NCBI GenBank assembly: GCA_905116865.2
Contig: CAJHNH020002527.1
Location: forward strand, 1-64,000
Length of the DNA: 64,000 nt
Direction of reading: 5' to 3'
Source of the DNA: Candidula unifasciata
Lineage: Eukaryota > Mollusca > Gastropoda > Stylommatophora > Geomitridae
Of this stretch, positions 1 through 11,500 are shown in pieces (positions within the stretch are counted from its first letter, which is position 1; each line of letters begins with the position of its first letter). The notes beneath the pieces were generated by a model, which was not told the origin of the DNA, ran no database searches, and saw nothing but the letters and a program-made list of their open reading frames with translations. A program made the translations under genes and the position numbers.

Positions 1-684
1 AACCACCCCACCCACCCACCCACACACCACACACACATCACAGACAGACAAAGACGACGACAGCAGACACCAGACGACAGACGACAGACAACAGAAGACA
101 AACACAGACAGACATCAGTGCCAAGGGGGATCTCGGGATATTTTGGGTGTGAAAGTTTGGGGTTTGTATGTTGTGTTGGTTTTTACGCGTGTGTGTGTTT
201 TTTACGTGGGTTTAGTACCGTGAGCCCGTCTCTAAAAGTTGGTTTCCCTGATTTTCGGGGTTTACGGGGTGACGAGCTTCTTGGGGTCCGGGTTTTTCCC
301 GGGTGTGGCAGAAAGCCACATTTCCTCTCGTTTAAACGATACCTAAAATGGAATAAAGTCCGAAGGGTTGCGTTTCCCCTAAAAACCGGCCAAAATTTTT
401 CAATCATGGTTTTTGATTTTAAAAAAAAAAAATGTCCCGATAAAGGGGGCAGCGACTGAAGGTAATAAATCCTATTTTTGTTGACTTAACCTTGTGTTGC
501 GCGATCGTGCGACACGGCGCTGGTGTTAGGATGGCCAGGTCATGGACAGACCGTTGTCTACTTTCTCTGTGCTGTCTATTTCCCCTTCGTTTCGTAGCCT
601 AAACTTATAAAAGCATGTTAAAATACTTGTGTCAATCATTTATGATTCTTCCCGTGTGGGTTCCGGGGCCCTAAAAAAAAGGTT
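1..684. other. CA/GACA-rich stretch, then unassigned DNA
   Basis: The first ~120 bases are low-complexity (CCCA, CACA and GACA runs). The rest has short open frames on both strands with no recognisable protein motif. I see no gene here. Confidence 0.5.
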
Positions 685-833
685 GTTGCGTATCTTTTAC
701 AGGACGTTGCAGAACCAACCCTAACAGCCCCTGGCTGTTGTGTGGTTTCTCTAGGCAAATTTACGTCCTGTAGTTTGCCATTGCTTTCTGGACGGTCGGC
801 TTTCTTGATACCACTGTCGAAACCAACGCAAGG
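685..833 (-). repeat. SINE-5 fragment
   Basis: The reverse complement matches the 3' part of the element at 45003-45243: the same order of blocks from the 'GTGGTATAC' part to the 'TTCTGCAACGTCC' end. A short related piece lies at 35735-35790. It is a dispersed repeat fragment; the 45003 copy carries a tRNA-like head. Confidence 0.6.
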
Positions 834-924
834 CGCATGGTCCAGGGCCCTATTTTAGGGACAACTAGAAAAGAACCACGGCCTATGAAAAAAGCCTGCC
901 GTAAGAATCGCCTAATTGGGAGCT

Positions 925-1125
925 TTTCTTGGAGTCGGAGTGCATCTGCTTGAGAGGCAAGGAACCAACAGTCTGCACGCAAACGAGTAAGATCTGTCAA
1001 GCGGATGCACACGCAACACTCAGGTTCTGAAACAGGACTGCAGTCCAGAATTGGACGAACAACCATAACTTTCCGCCGGAGTTTACAGCTGATTACCGTG
1101 AAGAAGAAGAAGAAGAAGACGAGGA
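925..1125 (-). repeat. Dispersed repeat D with GAA tail
   Basis: The same sequence occurs in the opposite orientation at 9930-10140, 46262-46475 and 61622-61835, and as a fragment at 14633-14705. Copies end in a (GAA)n/(CTT)n run next to the block encoding 'GTAAACTCC'. It behaves like a LINE-mobilised non-autonomous element or a LINE 3' end. The class is not certain. Confidence 0.65.
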
Positions 1126-1236
1126 TTTCTGATTCAAACAGAAAAATTTAAACGCATGAACGACAACCCCATGCATAGAATAGCAAATAACAAAAAACCG
1201 ACTAAAAAGACAAAGCTTTCACCATCTATCAAAATT

Positions 1237-1925
1237 GAAACAGTATACAGTATACCAGTCTACATCGACAGCTAATCTACACATAGATAGTCATGTAACT
1301 GGTGTAGAAACAGTGTACAATATACCTGTCTACACGGATAGCTAATCTATACAGAGATAGTCATGTAACTTGTGTAGAAACAGTGTACAATATACCTGTC
1401 TACACGGATAGCTAATCTATACAGAGATAGTCATGTAACTGGTATAGAAACAGTGTACAATATACCTGTCTACAGGGATAGCTAATCTATATAGAGATAG
1501 TCATGTAACTGGTATAGAAACAGTGTACAATATACAAGTCTACACGGATAGCTAGTCTACACTGAGATAGTCATGTAACTGAAATAGAAACAGTATACAA
1601 TATACAAGTCTACACGGATAGTTCATCTATACATAGATAGTCATGTAACTTGTGTAGAAACAGTGTACAATATACAAGTCTACACGGATAGTTAATCTAT
1701 ACAGAGATAGTCATATAACTGTGTAGAAACAGTGTACAATATACAAGTCTACACGGATAGCTAATCTATACAGAGATAGTCATATAACTGTGTAGAAACA
1801 GTGTACAATATACAAGTCTACACGGATAGCTAATCTATACAGAGATAGTCATATAACTGTGTAGAAACAGTGTACAATATACCAGTATACAAGGTTAGCT
1901 AATCTACATAGACATAGCCATGTAA
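1237..1925. repeat. Minisatellite, ~70-bp unit, ~10 copies
   Basis: The block CAGTGTACAATATAC recurs at 1311, 1381, 1451, 1521, (1591) and 1661, exactly 70 bases apart, then at 68-69 base spacing to 1925. Units hold short inverted pieces (CTAATCTATACAGAGATAG). There is no open frame through it. Confidence 0.9.
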
Positions 1926-2059
1926 ACCTATTTGAAACAGTAGCATTATTTTAGAAGTTTATTTTGTGTTTGAGGGAAATAATATCACAGTGCAGATTTA
2001 TCCACTTTAATTACCAAATATGGCACACGTGATAAGAACAGATTCTCTGGGAGATTGAG

Positions 2060-2118
2060 ATTGTTTTTATTCCTTCGCTCACTCTCTCCTTCTCTCTGTC
2101 TCTCTTTCTGTCTCTCTC

Positions 2119-2162
<44 letters not shown>

Positions 2163-2189
2163 CCTCTCTCTGTCTGTCTGTCATTCTCT

Positions 2190-2246
<57 letters not shown>
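2060..2246. repeat. (CT)n microsatellite with CTGT interruptions
   Basis: Nearly pure CT dinucleotide, broken by CTGT and CCCC blocks. The long serine/leucine and arginine/glutamate open frames here are translations of the repeat and not genes. Confidence 0.95.
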
Positions 2247-2250
<4 letters not shown>

Positions 2251-4400
2251 GCTTACGTAGCTTCAGCAACTAAACCAAAGTGATCTGTAAGCACAGTATT
2301 GTTGGGAATCGAATTATCCTGTGGGTAAACTAATGCGTGACTAACAGAGTCCGGGTAACCAACGACGTCTTGTCCATGTGTGTGTCCCGACCTGACCTGT
2401 CTCCACGAAGGTCTTTTTGAAGCTCTGTATCGGTTGCAGCCTTTCTATGCAGCGATTCATTCACAGTCATCCTTCATAGATATTGCTACCTAGAGGTATC
2501 TCTAGAACTATTTACGAGGAAATGTTTTTTTTTCCCAGAGACTGTCTATGCTCTCATTTCTTATTCATGAGGTTACCTTAAAACCCGCAGAAGAACCAGT
2601 GCTCAGTCACCTGACACCAGGTAGTCAGTCTGCCTTAACATTAGACTGGAAGCCGGGCTTTGTGACATTACCACGACGACCCGTGCACTTGAGCGTGGGT
2701 ATTTACCCTTGTCAGGTGATGCTGCTAGCTGTTGTCATCCTTACGGCTGCACCCAGGTCCCTGACGTGTTATGATACAGAATACGGTCACATAAGGCGGC
2801 ATCGTCAGGGGGGCAGCACGAGCAGCGAAAACAAAATACAGTTTGAACATTTAAGGGTTGGCATTTCGAAAACTCATGATACTGAGAAAATCTATTTAAA
2901 AATCGACCTATTGTAGCTGTCTGTATATCTGTTTATTTGTCTGTCTATGTTGTAATCTTATTGTCCAAGAGTTAAAGTTTCTTCTAGTTTCTTCTAGTGG
3001 TCACAGGACAGGTGAAAAGTTCACACAGCGGCCACGCGTCGGGTTGTTACCTGGGATACCAGCTAATTGAATGCTGGGCGATTAACACAAAGGCTCCCGC
3101 AGAACACAAAGGATTCGGCAGACAAGATATTTCCCTTGTTCGAGTCAGACGTTCCCTCTTTATGAGGTTTTGATTAACCGTACTTACGGGAGACAGTTTA
3201 ATGTCTATTTATTTATTTATTATAATGGCAGGAGTCCATTGAGAAAAGAGTGTAATTCTTTTATATTCTCAGAGTAGATAATAGAGAGTTATTATCGTAC
3301 GTTTTATTGAATAATCATCATCATCTTGTGACGTGTAACTTTAATGCCATTAAAGTTTATGTGGCCTGTCACAAGCGTTATTGTTGGCTTGTAAAGATAG
3401 CAACTGTATTACATGATGCTGTGTCGGTGCCAAGTGTGCCAGTTATAGAATGCAGGACTTCACTGTAGCACATCCATCAAGGAGATATCCAGCGGAATAC
3501 TAGAATAGGCACCCTAGGCCTAAATACTTGGTTCTTGAAATTACAGTGTACTACAACAAAGTGTACAACAAATTAAGTGTACAGCAGTCTACAGCAAAGA
3601 TCCGTGAACGCTAGTTTTATTCTGTCCCGCGTATAAGGGTGGACTGTCATAGTTGGACTCTCACTGTGGAAATGCAAAGGAGGATTCAGACTTTTGAATG
3701 CTGAAGATTTATTCTACTGAATTAGCTTTTTACAACATAAAACAAACGAATGTGAAAGAGACAGAATTAACCAAATTTGCAGGACACCTGAAACCTTCTC
3801 TGGCATTGTAAAAAGTCGCAAGCAAAGCTTGGTTTGGAAACTCTATGAGACCTGATTCGATTGCGAAGATTGTGCTTCAAGAAATATTGTGGCGTAGTCG
3901 AAGAAAGGGGGGAGGGGTGTGTAGGGTGGCGGTGGTAGGGTGGGGGTGGTAGGGTGAAAGTGGGGGGGGGGGGGGGACGAAAAAGAAACTGAAATGACAA
4001 CATCAAGAAATGGACAGGACTCAATTACTATGCCTTTGTTCAGCAAGAGGAAGACAGAGAAAGATGGTGGGCTTTTTGTGTTAGTGTTTTCATGAATACA
4101 TCTCCACAGGTCAAGGGTTATGTTACGCTATTATATAAGGGTGGAGTTTAGTGATTAGGTATCATGGAACTAATGGGGTGGCGTTAGCTATGTGGCCAGC
4201 ACGACTGTTTTCTGTAATCATTCTGTTGTATTCCATTCGACACGTCTTTGCTTGGGCTCAGTTCTCATAGTTTTGGTATGGAAAATTTATTAGACCCGCC
4301 TGCTCTTTCCTCTCCCTCTCCCCCCCCCCCCCCAACCCACACTTTTCTTTTAATAAGCATGTCCTGGGAGGCGACTTATTAGAATGTTGATAGAATTAGA
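2247..4400. other. Unassigned DNA with a G-rich tract
   Basis: No gene or recognised repeat is visible. Notable only are a G-rich tract at about 3906-3976 with many GGG runs ending in a poly-G, and a poly-C run at 4320-4334. A 122-codon frame at 2548-2916 has no recognisable domain and is probably chance. Confidence 0.4.
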
Positions 4401-4404
4401 TGTC

Positions 4405-4712
4405 GAAGTAAAGTAAGTAAAGACCCTTCCCCATGTCTTCAGGCGTGTTGTGCATATAGGACTAGACCTAAATATTATAGACCAAGCAGCACTGTTGGGG
4501 GGGGGGGTGGTGAGGGGGGGTTACGCGGTCAACAGCTCACCAGCTGCCTTTACTTGACTTGTCTTTATCTGGTACCCATTTAAGGCTAGGTTAACCTGAA
4601 AGTCAAGGTCAAGTTTTGAGGTGGAAAAATCCGCCTCTGTCAGGTTTAGAACTCACGACATTCAGATCCGCAGGCAATCGAATAGCCGCTAGACCACTAC
4701 AGCTCTGGAGAT
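4405..4712 (-). repeat. SINE-1 (tRNA-headed, CTTTA tail)
   Basis: Reading the minus strand, a tRNA-like head with a box-A-like GGCTAGACG region comes first, then a degenerate box-B region, then a body ending in the conserved 'CCTATATGCCCTATA' type block and a (CTTTA)n tail. On the plus strand the tail is the GTAAAGTAAGTAAAG at 4409. The same family occurs at 5005, 6183, 33015, 33570, 41842 and 62836. Confidence 0.7.
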
Positions 4713-5004
4713 AGAATGTGCTGGACAGAAAGACGCAGACATGGCAGCCTCATACTCACAGCGTGTCAGCTGCTAGGGTAAGTGCAGAGGAAGAACTGCG
4801 ACAGCAAGCTGAAGAAAATCTGAGCTCCCATATCGATTCACGCCAGCTTAGGTAATATGTGAATGTCTTGAGAGGTAAAGGTGGGCGGCGTGACAATAAG
4901 CACATCTCTCATCTAGTTCCGATATGTCTACAAAATTAAAGGTCAGCACCTTACACCTAATCGGCTTAACGAGGGGTGAGGGAAAGGCAGCTAGCTCATT
5001 TACT

Positions 5005-5277
5005 CTTCTAAAGGACTTCTTCCCGAGCCTTCAGGCCTAATGTGCATATAGGGCTAGACTCACATTTTATAGACCAATAAGCACTCTGTGCGTCATGTGG
5101 TAGTCAAAACGCCAGCCGCCTTCACTTTCCAGGAACATACATGGGTCCAATTTAGGCTGGGTCGACAGGGAGCTACACCATTTTTGAAAAAGATTCAGCT
5201 CTGCCAGGACCTGATCCCAAGACGTTCAGATCAGCAAGCGAGCATCTAGGCTCCATACCACTGTGGCTCCTCTATAC
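5005..5277 (-). repeat. SINE-1 copy
   Basis: Same block order as the copy at 4405-4712: a 'TGTGCATATAGGGCTAGAC' block, the 'AGACCAATAAGCAC' block, then the tRNA-like head at the right end (minus orientation). Confidence 0.7.
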
Positions 5278-5859
5278 TCTTATTCGGCCAGCATTATTTT
5301 AGATGAAAGCCGCCGACGTTAGTTAATTCCTTACCCTTACCTGATCAAAGTGAAAACTACACAAAGTCTTCATATTTTTGGAGAGTTAAGCAGACCTGTT
5401 GAATCTATTCATGGAAAGGATAAATATATAGGCAGTATCCAAGGGACAGGATGACCACACAGCTCCTGTATTGCAGCTCGAGCCGTATCGACCCACCTGT
5501 CATTGTTGCTTAGAGTCATTCATTCTTGAAATCTGACACACAACTCACTGACATCTGTCATTCACCGGCTTTATTGACGTGTGGATATAAATGCGGAGAA
5601 GACACCTGGCAATCTGCACACCAGAACTGAGAAAGGTACCACGTACTCCGGGTCTCAGGAAGGTACAAGGAACCTCGTCAGATCTCTCTGTCGCTGGTAA
5701 GGGTGATTTCTTCCATACATTGAATGTTGTTGATTGTCTCTTCGCTTCCTTTATTGGTTTGTAGAGAAGATATGAAATATGTGAGATGTGGTTCTTGAGA
5801 AGAACGTTGACTGCCAAAATAACCAACACTGAGTGCCTGGAAATGGCTAATGAAAGTAG

Positions 5860-6110
5860 AACATGATATACAACAATGAGAAGGAGACAGAGCTGTTTGG
5901 CCATATGTTGATAAAAGGAGCACCGGAAAATATTGTGATGACTATAAAGGTCACTGATAGAAGAGGCACAAGCAGACCAAGGGAAATGATGGTGGATGGC
6001 TTAAGACAGTGGTATGCAGGAATATCATCAGTAGATTTGATCCAGAACAACGAAGAGGAAGATCTGTGGCGACGCATGAACGCCTGCCCCAGCTGGCAAA
6101 GCACTTGACG
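5860..6110 (+). pseudogene. RTE-type LINE 3'-end remnant
   Basis: A frame encodes 'LFGHMLIKGAPENIV...RGTSRPREMMVDGLRQW', which resembles the C-terminus of RTE/Jockey-type non-LTR retrotransposon polyproteins (FGH-x-R-x(n)-GRPR-x(n)-W). Only the tail is present, so it cannot be active. Similar tails occur at 7485, 24985, 42066, 56440 and 60525. Confidence 0.6.
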
Positions 6111-6182
6111 ATGATGCGAGTAGATGTAGATGGGATTACTGTAACTAGCCACTTAAAAACACTTTCTTACTACCAACCTAGG

Positions 6183-6452
6183 GAAGCTGCTGTAGTTTAA
6201 CGGCTAGACGCTTGCCTGCGGATCAGAAGGTCTTGGGTTCAGGTCCCGATAAAGCTCGTTTTGTTTTCTAAAAATTACCTTGGCTTCCTATCGACCCAGC
6301 CTTAGACTGGTACCAGGCACAGTCCTGTGAAGTAAAGGCGGCTGGCGTGACGTTAACCACATCCTCAACACAAAACCGATTGGTATATAAAAATATAGGT
6401 CTAGCCCTACATGCCCAATACGCATAAAGGTGTGAAAAGAGTCCTTTACTTT
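6183..6452 (+). repeat. SINE-1 copy, + strand
   Basis: The tRNA-like head is at the left: GTTTAACGGCTAGACG as box A, then GGGTTCAGGTCCC as box B. The body runs to the 'CATGCCCAATACGCA' block and a CTTTACTTTT tail. A (GT)(TA)n microsatellite follows directly. Confidence 0.75.
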
Positions 6453-6460
6453 TCTAAATA

Positions 6461-6465
<5 letters not shown>

Positions 6466-6528
<63 letters not shown>

Positions 6529-6597
6529 AGAAACCGAGAGAGAGAGAGAGAGAGGGAGAGAGAGAGAGAAAGAGAGAGATAGAGAGAGGAAGAAGAT
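6466..6597. repeat. (TA)n followed by (GA)n microsatellite
   Basis: TA dinucleotides run to ~6523, then GA dinucleotides to ~6595. It starts at the 3' tail of the SINE-1 copy and probably grew from it. Confidence 0.9.
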
Positions 6598-6734
6598 GAT
6601 ATAAAGAACAAAGACAAAGAATAGACAAAGAGCACATGTGGAGCAGACGACATTCCTAAGGCTGACTTGGATCAAGACCTGAGTCAAGGAACCAGACAGT
6701 TAAACCCTCATAAAACTATGCATTGTTATTTTAG

Positions 6735-6774
6735 GTTGTCCTTAAGAAAGGCTTACAGCCGAAACGTCTAGGAC
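6735..6774 (+). ncRNA. Degenerate hammerhead-ribozyme-like motif
   Basis: GTCC is followed by TTAAGA, a GGC-TTACA-GCC hairpin, GAAAC, GTC and TAGGAC. This matches the layout of minimal hammerhead ribozymes found in Penelope-like retroelements: core, stem II, GAAAC, GUC cleavage site, with flanking GTCC/GGAC able to pair. The core is CTTAAGA instead of CTGANGA, so it is probably an inactive relic. The assignment is an inference from layout. Confidence 0.35.
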
Positions 6775-7089
6775 TTGGTTCTGTTGAATCGTCTTTTGTT
6801 GTGTGGAGTTGTTTGCATGATCTCTGTTCTCTGGTGCTGTGAGCTGTTTCTGTATTTATTTGATGAACTTTGTCAGAAAGGCCAGAACGATCACTATAAT
6901 TTTTCTGAGGTAAAATTATGTAGTTATTGTTCTGTGTTACTCTGAATTGTTATTGTCTGTTTTACTTCTTAGTGATAGCCTTATAATGCAAACTGTGCAT
7001 ACATTCTCTCTCTTTATTATTATTATTATTTTTTTTAAATTTCATTTTATTTTTGGTTAATTTTGTACTACTGTAATTTTTGTCATACT

Positions 7090-7260
7090 TTGCAAGTAAT
7101 ATCACATTGTTATACTTTATAATCATTATCACATTTCTAATACTGTGAAATCATTATCGCATTTGTTATACTTTATAATCATTATCATATTTGTGATACT
7201 TTGTATGCAATCTTTCTGACATTTGTTATACTTTATAATCATTGTCATATTTGTGAACTA
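7090..7260. repeat. AT-rich degenerate tandem repeat
   Basis: The block 'TATACTTTATAATCATTATC' type recurs four times at roughly 40-60 base spacing with 'CATATTTGTGATACTTTG' variants. Confidence 0.6.
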
Positions 7261-7484
7261 TCCACCATGCTTTCATTGGTTATCTGCCAGTAATATTTGT
7301 CTTTGCTTAATATAAGTCGTCTATAATGTCAATTATGACATTGTTATGTCACCTAAGTTATCTCTCATATGTCAATTTCAGACTTCACCATGTGCTTTAT
7401 GGTATCTGATATATGTCATATTTACTTTGGTCACGTCTTCTACGTTAGCTATTATATGAAAAATTTTCATGTCTCTGTGTCATC

Positions 7485-7865
7485 ACATATGGCTGTGAGT
7501 CCTGGACAATCGGTGGGGCAAACAATTTCTTGAGGAATCAGAGATGTGATTTTACAGAAGAATGCTTAAAATACCTTGGACAGCCAAAAAGAGCAGTCAA
7601 GGGGTTTTGAAAGAGGCGGGAGCCTAAAGAACAAACATCAGAAATAGACAGTCATAATTTTTCGGCCATATTATGAGAAGAGGTAAAATGGAACATGTTG
7701 TGACCACTGAAAAGATCTGTGGAAGGAGGGATAGAGATAGACAACGAGAGAAGATTCTTGACAGTCTTGTTGCATGGCTTGGAGATGTGTCAGCACACGA
7801 ACTGATGCATGCTGCAGGAGATCGCGGATTGTGGTTAAAACTCCTCAAATCATCTAGTGCCAACT
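7485..7865 (+). pseudogene. RTE-type LINE 3'-end remnant
   Basis: A frame-shifted translation gives 'YGCESWTIGG', a degenerate 'RILKIPWTA'-like segment, then 'RRGKMEHVVTTEKICGRRDRDRQREKILDSL' and 'DRGLWLKLL'. This is the order seen at the C-terminus of RTE-clade retrotransposon proteins. Several stops are present, so it is a dead fragment about 0.4 kb upstream of the first AFPK exon. Confidence 0.75.
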
Positions 7866-7904
7866 CATGTCACTGCCATCTCACAAATATCGTTTATTGT
7901 ATAG

Positions 7905-8215
7905 GTTGGTTTCTCTCCGGGAGAGAATGTCCATACTAGTATTTTAGATAGTTTGTCCCCGGGAGAGAATTCCCATGACAGTATTTTAGATATTTTGTTT
8001 CCGGGAGAAAAGGTAAACCCAACACTACAACAAGTTTTTGCATGGAAGAGAAGATTTTTGCCAGTATTTTAGCTAGTTTTTCAACAACCAAACATGTAAT
8101 AATTAAATTTTGTTTGTTAAATTTTATTTTGACAAAGTTGGTGATAATTCGTCTACGAGAGATAATGTCGACATTAATATATTGAGCAGTTAGTTTACGA
8201 GAAAATAAGTCCATC
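7905..8215. repeat. Degenerate ~50-bp tandem repeat upstream of the AFPK start
   Basis: The block 'CGGGAGAGAATGTCCATAC...TATTTTAGATAGTTT' recurs four to five times with decay toward the right. It ends about 80 bases before the AFPK initiation codon, so it lies in a 5' UTR intron or promoter-proximal DNA. Confidence 0.65.
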
Positions 8216-8230
8216 TGTTGCTGCTTTATT

Positions 8231-8295
8231 TTCAGTTGCATCCAGAGGTTCTCCAGTACTTGTCATAGCCCACAAAAGATCTGCACACCTGGACA
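8231..8295 (+). promoter_or_regulatory. Probable 5' UTR exon end, acceptor at 8235
   Basis: A TTTATTTTCAG at 8225-8235 is a good 3' splice site, followed by 60 bases to the ATG at 8296. The simplest reading is that a 5' UTR intron ends at 8235, with the promoter further upstream in repeat DNA. This is an inference; a transcript would settle it. Confidence 0.4.
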
Positions 8296-8510
8296 ATGTC
8301 CCAGGAGAGCCGAGACAAGGTCGCCATCATTGGCGTCGGCTGCAAGTTTCCGGGCGCAAACAGTTTAGAAGAGTTCTGGAGAGTACTAGAAAACGGTGAA
8401 AATCACGTGATTGAGATCCCAGAAACCCGCTGGTTTCACGAGGCCTTTTACGACAGTGATTTCAACACACCGGCAAAAACCCACGCTAGGAAAGCAGGGC
8501 TGCTCAAAGA
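8296..8510 (+). CDS. AFPK gene 1, coding exon 1 (KS N-terminus)
   Basis: Encodes residues 1-71 and two bases of codon 72, beginning [20 protein letters not shown], the usual start of a KS domain. The donor is GA|GTAAGT. The reading frame would otherwise stop at 8512. The equivalent exon of gene 2 (57402-57616) has identical length and ~82% protein identity by eye. Confidence 0.93.
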
Positions 8511-11500
8511 GTAAGTTATTCTGTCATTCAGTGAATCAGCTACTAATGAATGCATCTACAAAGTCCCATTATCTTATTTTTTTGTGTGTTTACTGAATGT
8601 AAATTCCGACGGAATGTCCTGTTTGTTTGTCCATCTGGACGGACATTTGGCTTTGTACAAAGACATAAGATTTCCGTGTGAAACCGTTTTACTAGCTTGT
8701 TTGTGTGCAATTTTTCTTTCGTGCTTCTCGGGCAGATGTACTCTGACTTTTAGGGAAGACGTCGATTCTATCTCTGAGTTGACTATGGCCTTTGCTTCGT
8801 GAAACATGGTGTTGCCTCAGTTGTGTGGTTTCCCCTGAATCTCTTTGTCTACAGATGTTGTCCACGGAGAACACCTTTAGGGCAACCGCGTGGGCAGGGA
8901 AAGGCAGGGGCAGAAACCGGGCATCCTCCGCCATAAAAGGAGGCTTCCATAAAGGCAGAGCCGACAGATGACGCCCTGGTTCTAGGCTCATCCGAGGAAT
9001 CGTCACGTCCTTCACATAACTACTTAACCTCACAACCGTTTGTTGAGCCATCCTCTCCTCACGGAGTCTCATTATAATCGTTCACATGTACCATAAATCA
9101 GTTCTCTCAGCATAAGACAATCCCACTCAGGGCAAAGAAACGGATCATACAAAGCAGAATAATTCCCTCGTGATGATACAAATGACAGACGTGGCCACTC
9201 ACAACAAATCATAAAAGAAAATTGGTAACCACAAAAAAGAGATGTCTGAGAAGGGCTCCTAGAGTGACTAGACGAGATAAAATAAAAAATAAAAAACGAG
9301 GTCTTCAGAGAAAAAGGTGGCACACGACCAATTCTAAATTACAAAGACAGCAGATCACATGATATACCCACTCAGAAAGAATATTTATGTATGCAAGTTG
9401 TACTCAACCAGAACATCACACAAAGCTATAAACACTCGGTGACACAAAGTGCCACCATGCGGATGAGGATCACCAGTAGAGAGGTCTCAGAAAACCCGTT
9501 CAACCGTTAGGCAATATATATATGGCCCGGCTATATTTAGGGCCTCAGGCAAAAGCCAGGGTGGGGCTTCAAATAACAAAAAAGTTGCATCCCACAAGAG
9601 GACGACACTATATTAGAGAGAGTGCATTGTGATGACATTCCAAACAATGTATATACCAAAAGAGGAGAAGGACGTAGAGCACACGGTAGACCAAGAACAC
9701 GAGAGATATAAAAAACATCAGAGTAACTCTACAACAGCACGATGTGTTTATAGTCGAGGTAGCCAGAAGAACAAGAAGCAGAAACGTGTGTCTCCCACGA
9801 AGCGGTGAAAGAGGAAGTGAAGAAGAAAATAAACCAACTCAACGTTTATACATCTTTGTCAATGTAGCTATTATGAGAATACAAGAAGACACGTATAAAT
9901 CTCCCGCTGACTTACTCTCAGGTATTACTCTGAAAGTCTTCTTCTTCTTCGCGTTCACTAGCTGTAAAGTCTAGCGGAAATTTCTGGTTGTTCGTCCACT
10001 GCTGGACTGCAGTCCTGTTCCATAACCTGAGTGTTGCGTGTGCATCCGTTTGACAGATCTGACTCGTTTGTATGCAGACTGTTGGTTCCTTACCTCTCAT
10101 GCAGATGCACTCTGACTTTGAAGTTAGCTCCCAATTAGTAGACTCTTACGACATGCTTTTGGGTAGGCAGTGGGTCTATTCTTGTTTTATCTATAAAAAG
10201 GCCCCGCAACTCACACGGGGAACTCTGAAAATGTCTGCCTGCCCATCTGTCCAAGTGTGTCACCATTGTTTGCCAGCTTCCTCCGAGTGATAGCTCATAC
10301 GAGGTCTGTGTCTATACTTTGGCAGAGCCGGTATGAGCACAGTGTCATCTAAGTTCAGTCTTTGTGTCTTATTCTTTCTGTCATAAGAGCTGCCATTACT
10401 GCCCATATGTACCACTTTTGCCGCTTTTCTGACGGTTATTGTGGTGGGAAAAGGGGGGGGGGGGCAGGGTGTTTGGGGACAGGTGCCTAGAGAATCTGTG
10501 CACCTTAGAATGTAGGGTAACATGGTAATTGGAGACGGCATGAATTGTGCAGGTTAAGCCCCCCCCCCCCCCCTTTCATTTCCAACCCCTGACATAAAAT
10601 AACAATCCTTAACCTTACCTAGAATTCAAACCTGGGTCTGATGCATGAGAGCTGAGCGTTGTCGGCTATCCACCCCTCGGTCATGTGTCATCACTCAGTC
10701 AGGTACCGTCTCCACAATGAATGTTGGCTGAACTGATTGTCCAATACACTGTGTCGCTGGTCTTGAAGGTACACTCTTTCATACTGATGCCCCTCCACCC
10801 CTTTATGTGGTCCTCCCACTTGTATAGTTGTCTACTTCTTTCTCTCTTGCCTTTGATTCTTTTCCCTCCAACATGGTTTTGAAAAGAGTGTTCTGTGTTT
10901 AAAAGTATCCAAGATTACTGAATTGTTTCTCTTTCAATTTTCAGCAGCTGTCTTTTCAAACCATTTTCTTCAGAATGTGTGCATTTGATTGTATTTGTTT
11001 CCATGAAATACGACCTATTCGTCTGGATATAAACATCTCCAGCTGTTCTTTAGCTGCTTGTTCTTTGTCAAGGTTTCTGCACCGTACACTTGACGATTTT
11101 ATTTTCAACTTGTTTATTTTTATTTTTGCTTTCAAAAATTGTGGAATCTTTTTAAAGAACGCCTTCATATTCTCATTGTGACTTCTGTTTTGCAAATGCC
11201 ATCATCTCTTATACACGCTAGAACAAGGGGAAACTTGTTACTTGTTTTAACTTTTATGTTCACTTTTGGCCTCTTTTTTAGCTGGTGGTAAAACATACAG
11301 TCCACTCTCATCTCCTGGCTGTACCCCTATTCCTATTTTCTATACCAACGGTTCTCAACCTGTGGGTGACGACCCTTTTGTGGGTCACAGTTGTCGCCTA
11401 AGACCATCGAAAAAACACAAATTTACTGAAGTAATGAAGAAGCAACGAAAATATTGAATGGTTGGGGGTCGCCACAACATGGGAAACTGTACTAGAGGGT

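Larger units (their letters stand above)
8574..11345. other. AFPK gene 1, intron 1 (left part)
   Basis: No coding exon is seen between 8510 and 11576. The intron holds repeat B (9392), a LINE tail (9655), repeat D (9930), a tRNA-like SINE fragment (10570) and the SPIN-like element (11346). The T/C-rich stretch at 10900-11270 shows nothing recognisable. Confidence 0.6.

Noticed and set aside
2548..2916. 122-codon open frame upstream
   Set aside because: No domain, no splice partners and no homologous copy; length is within chance for this composition.
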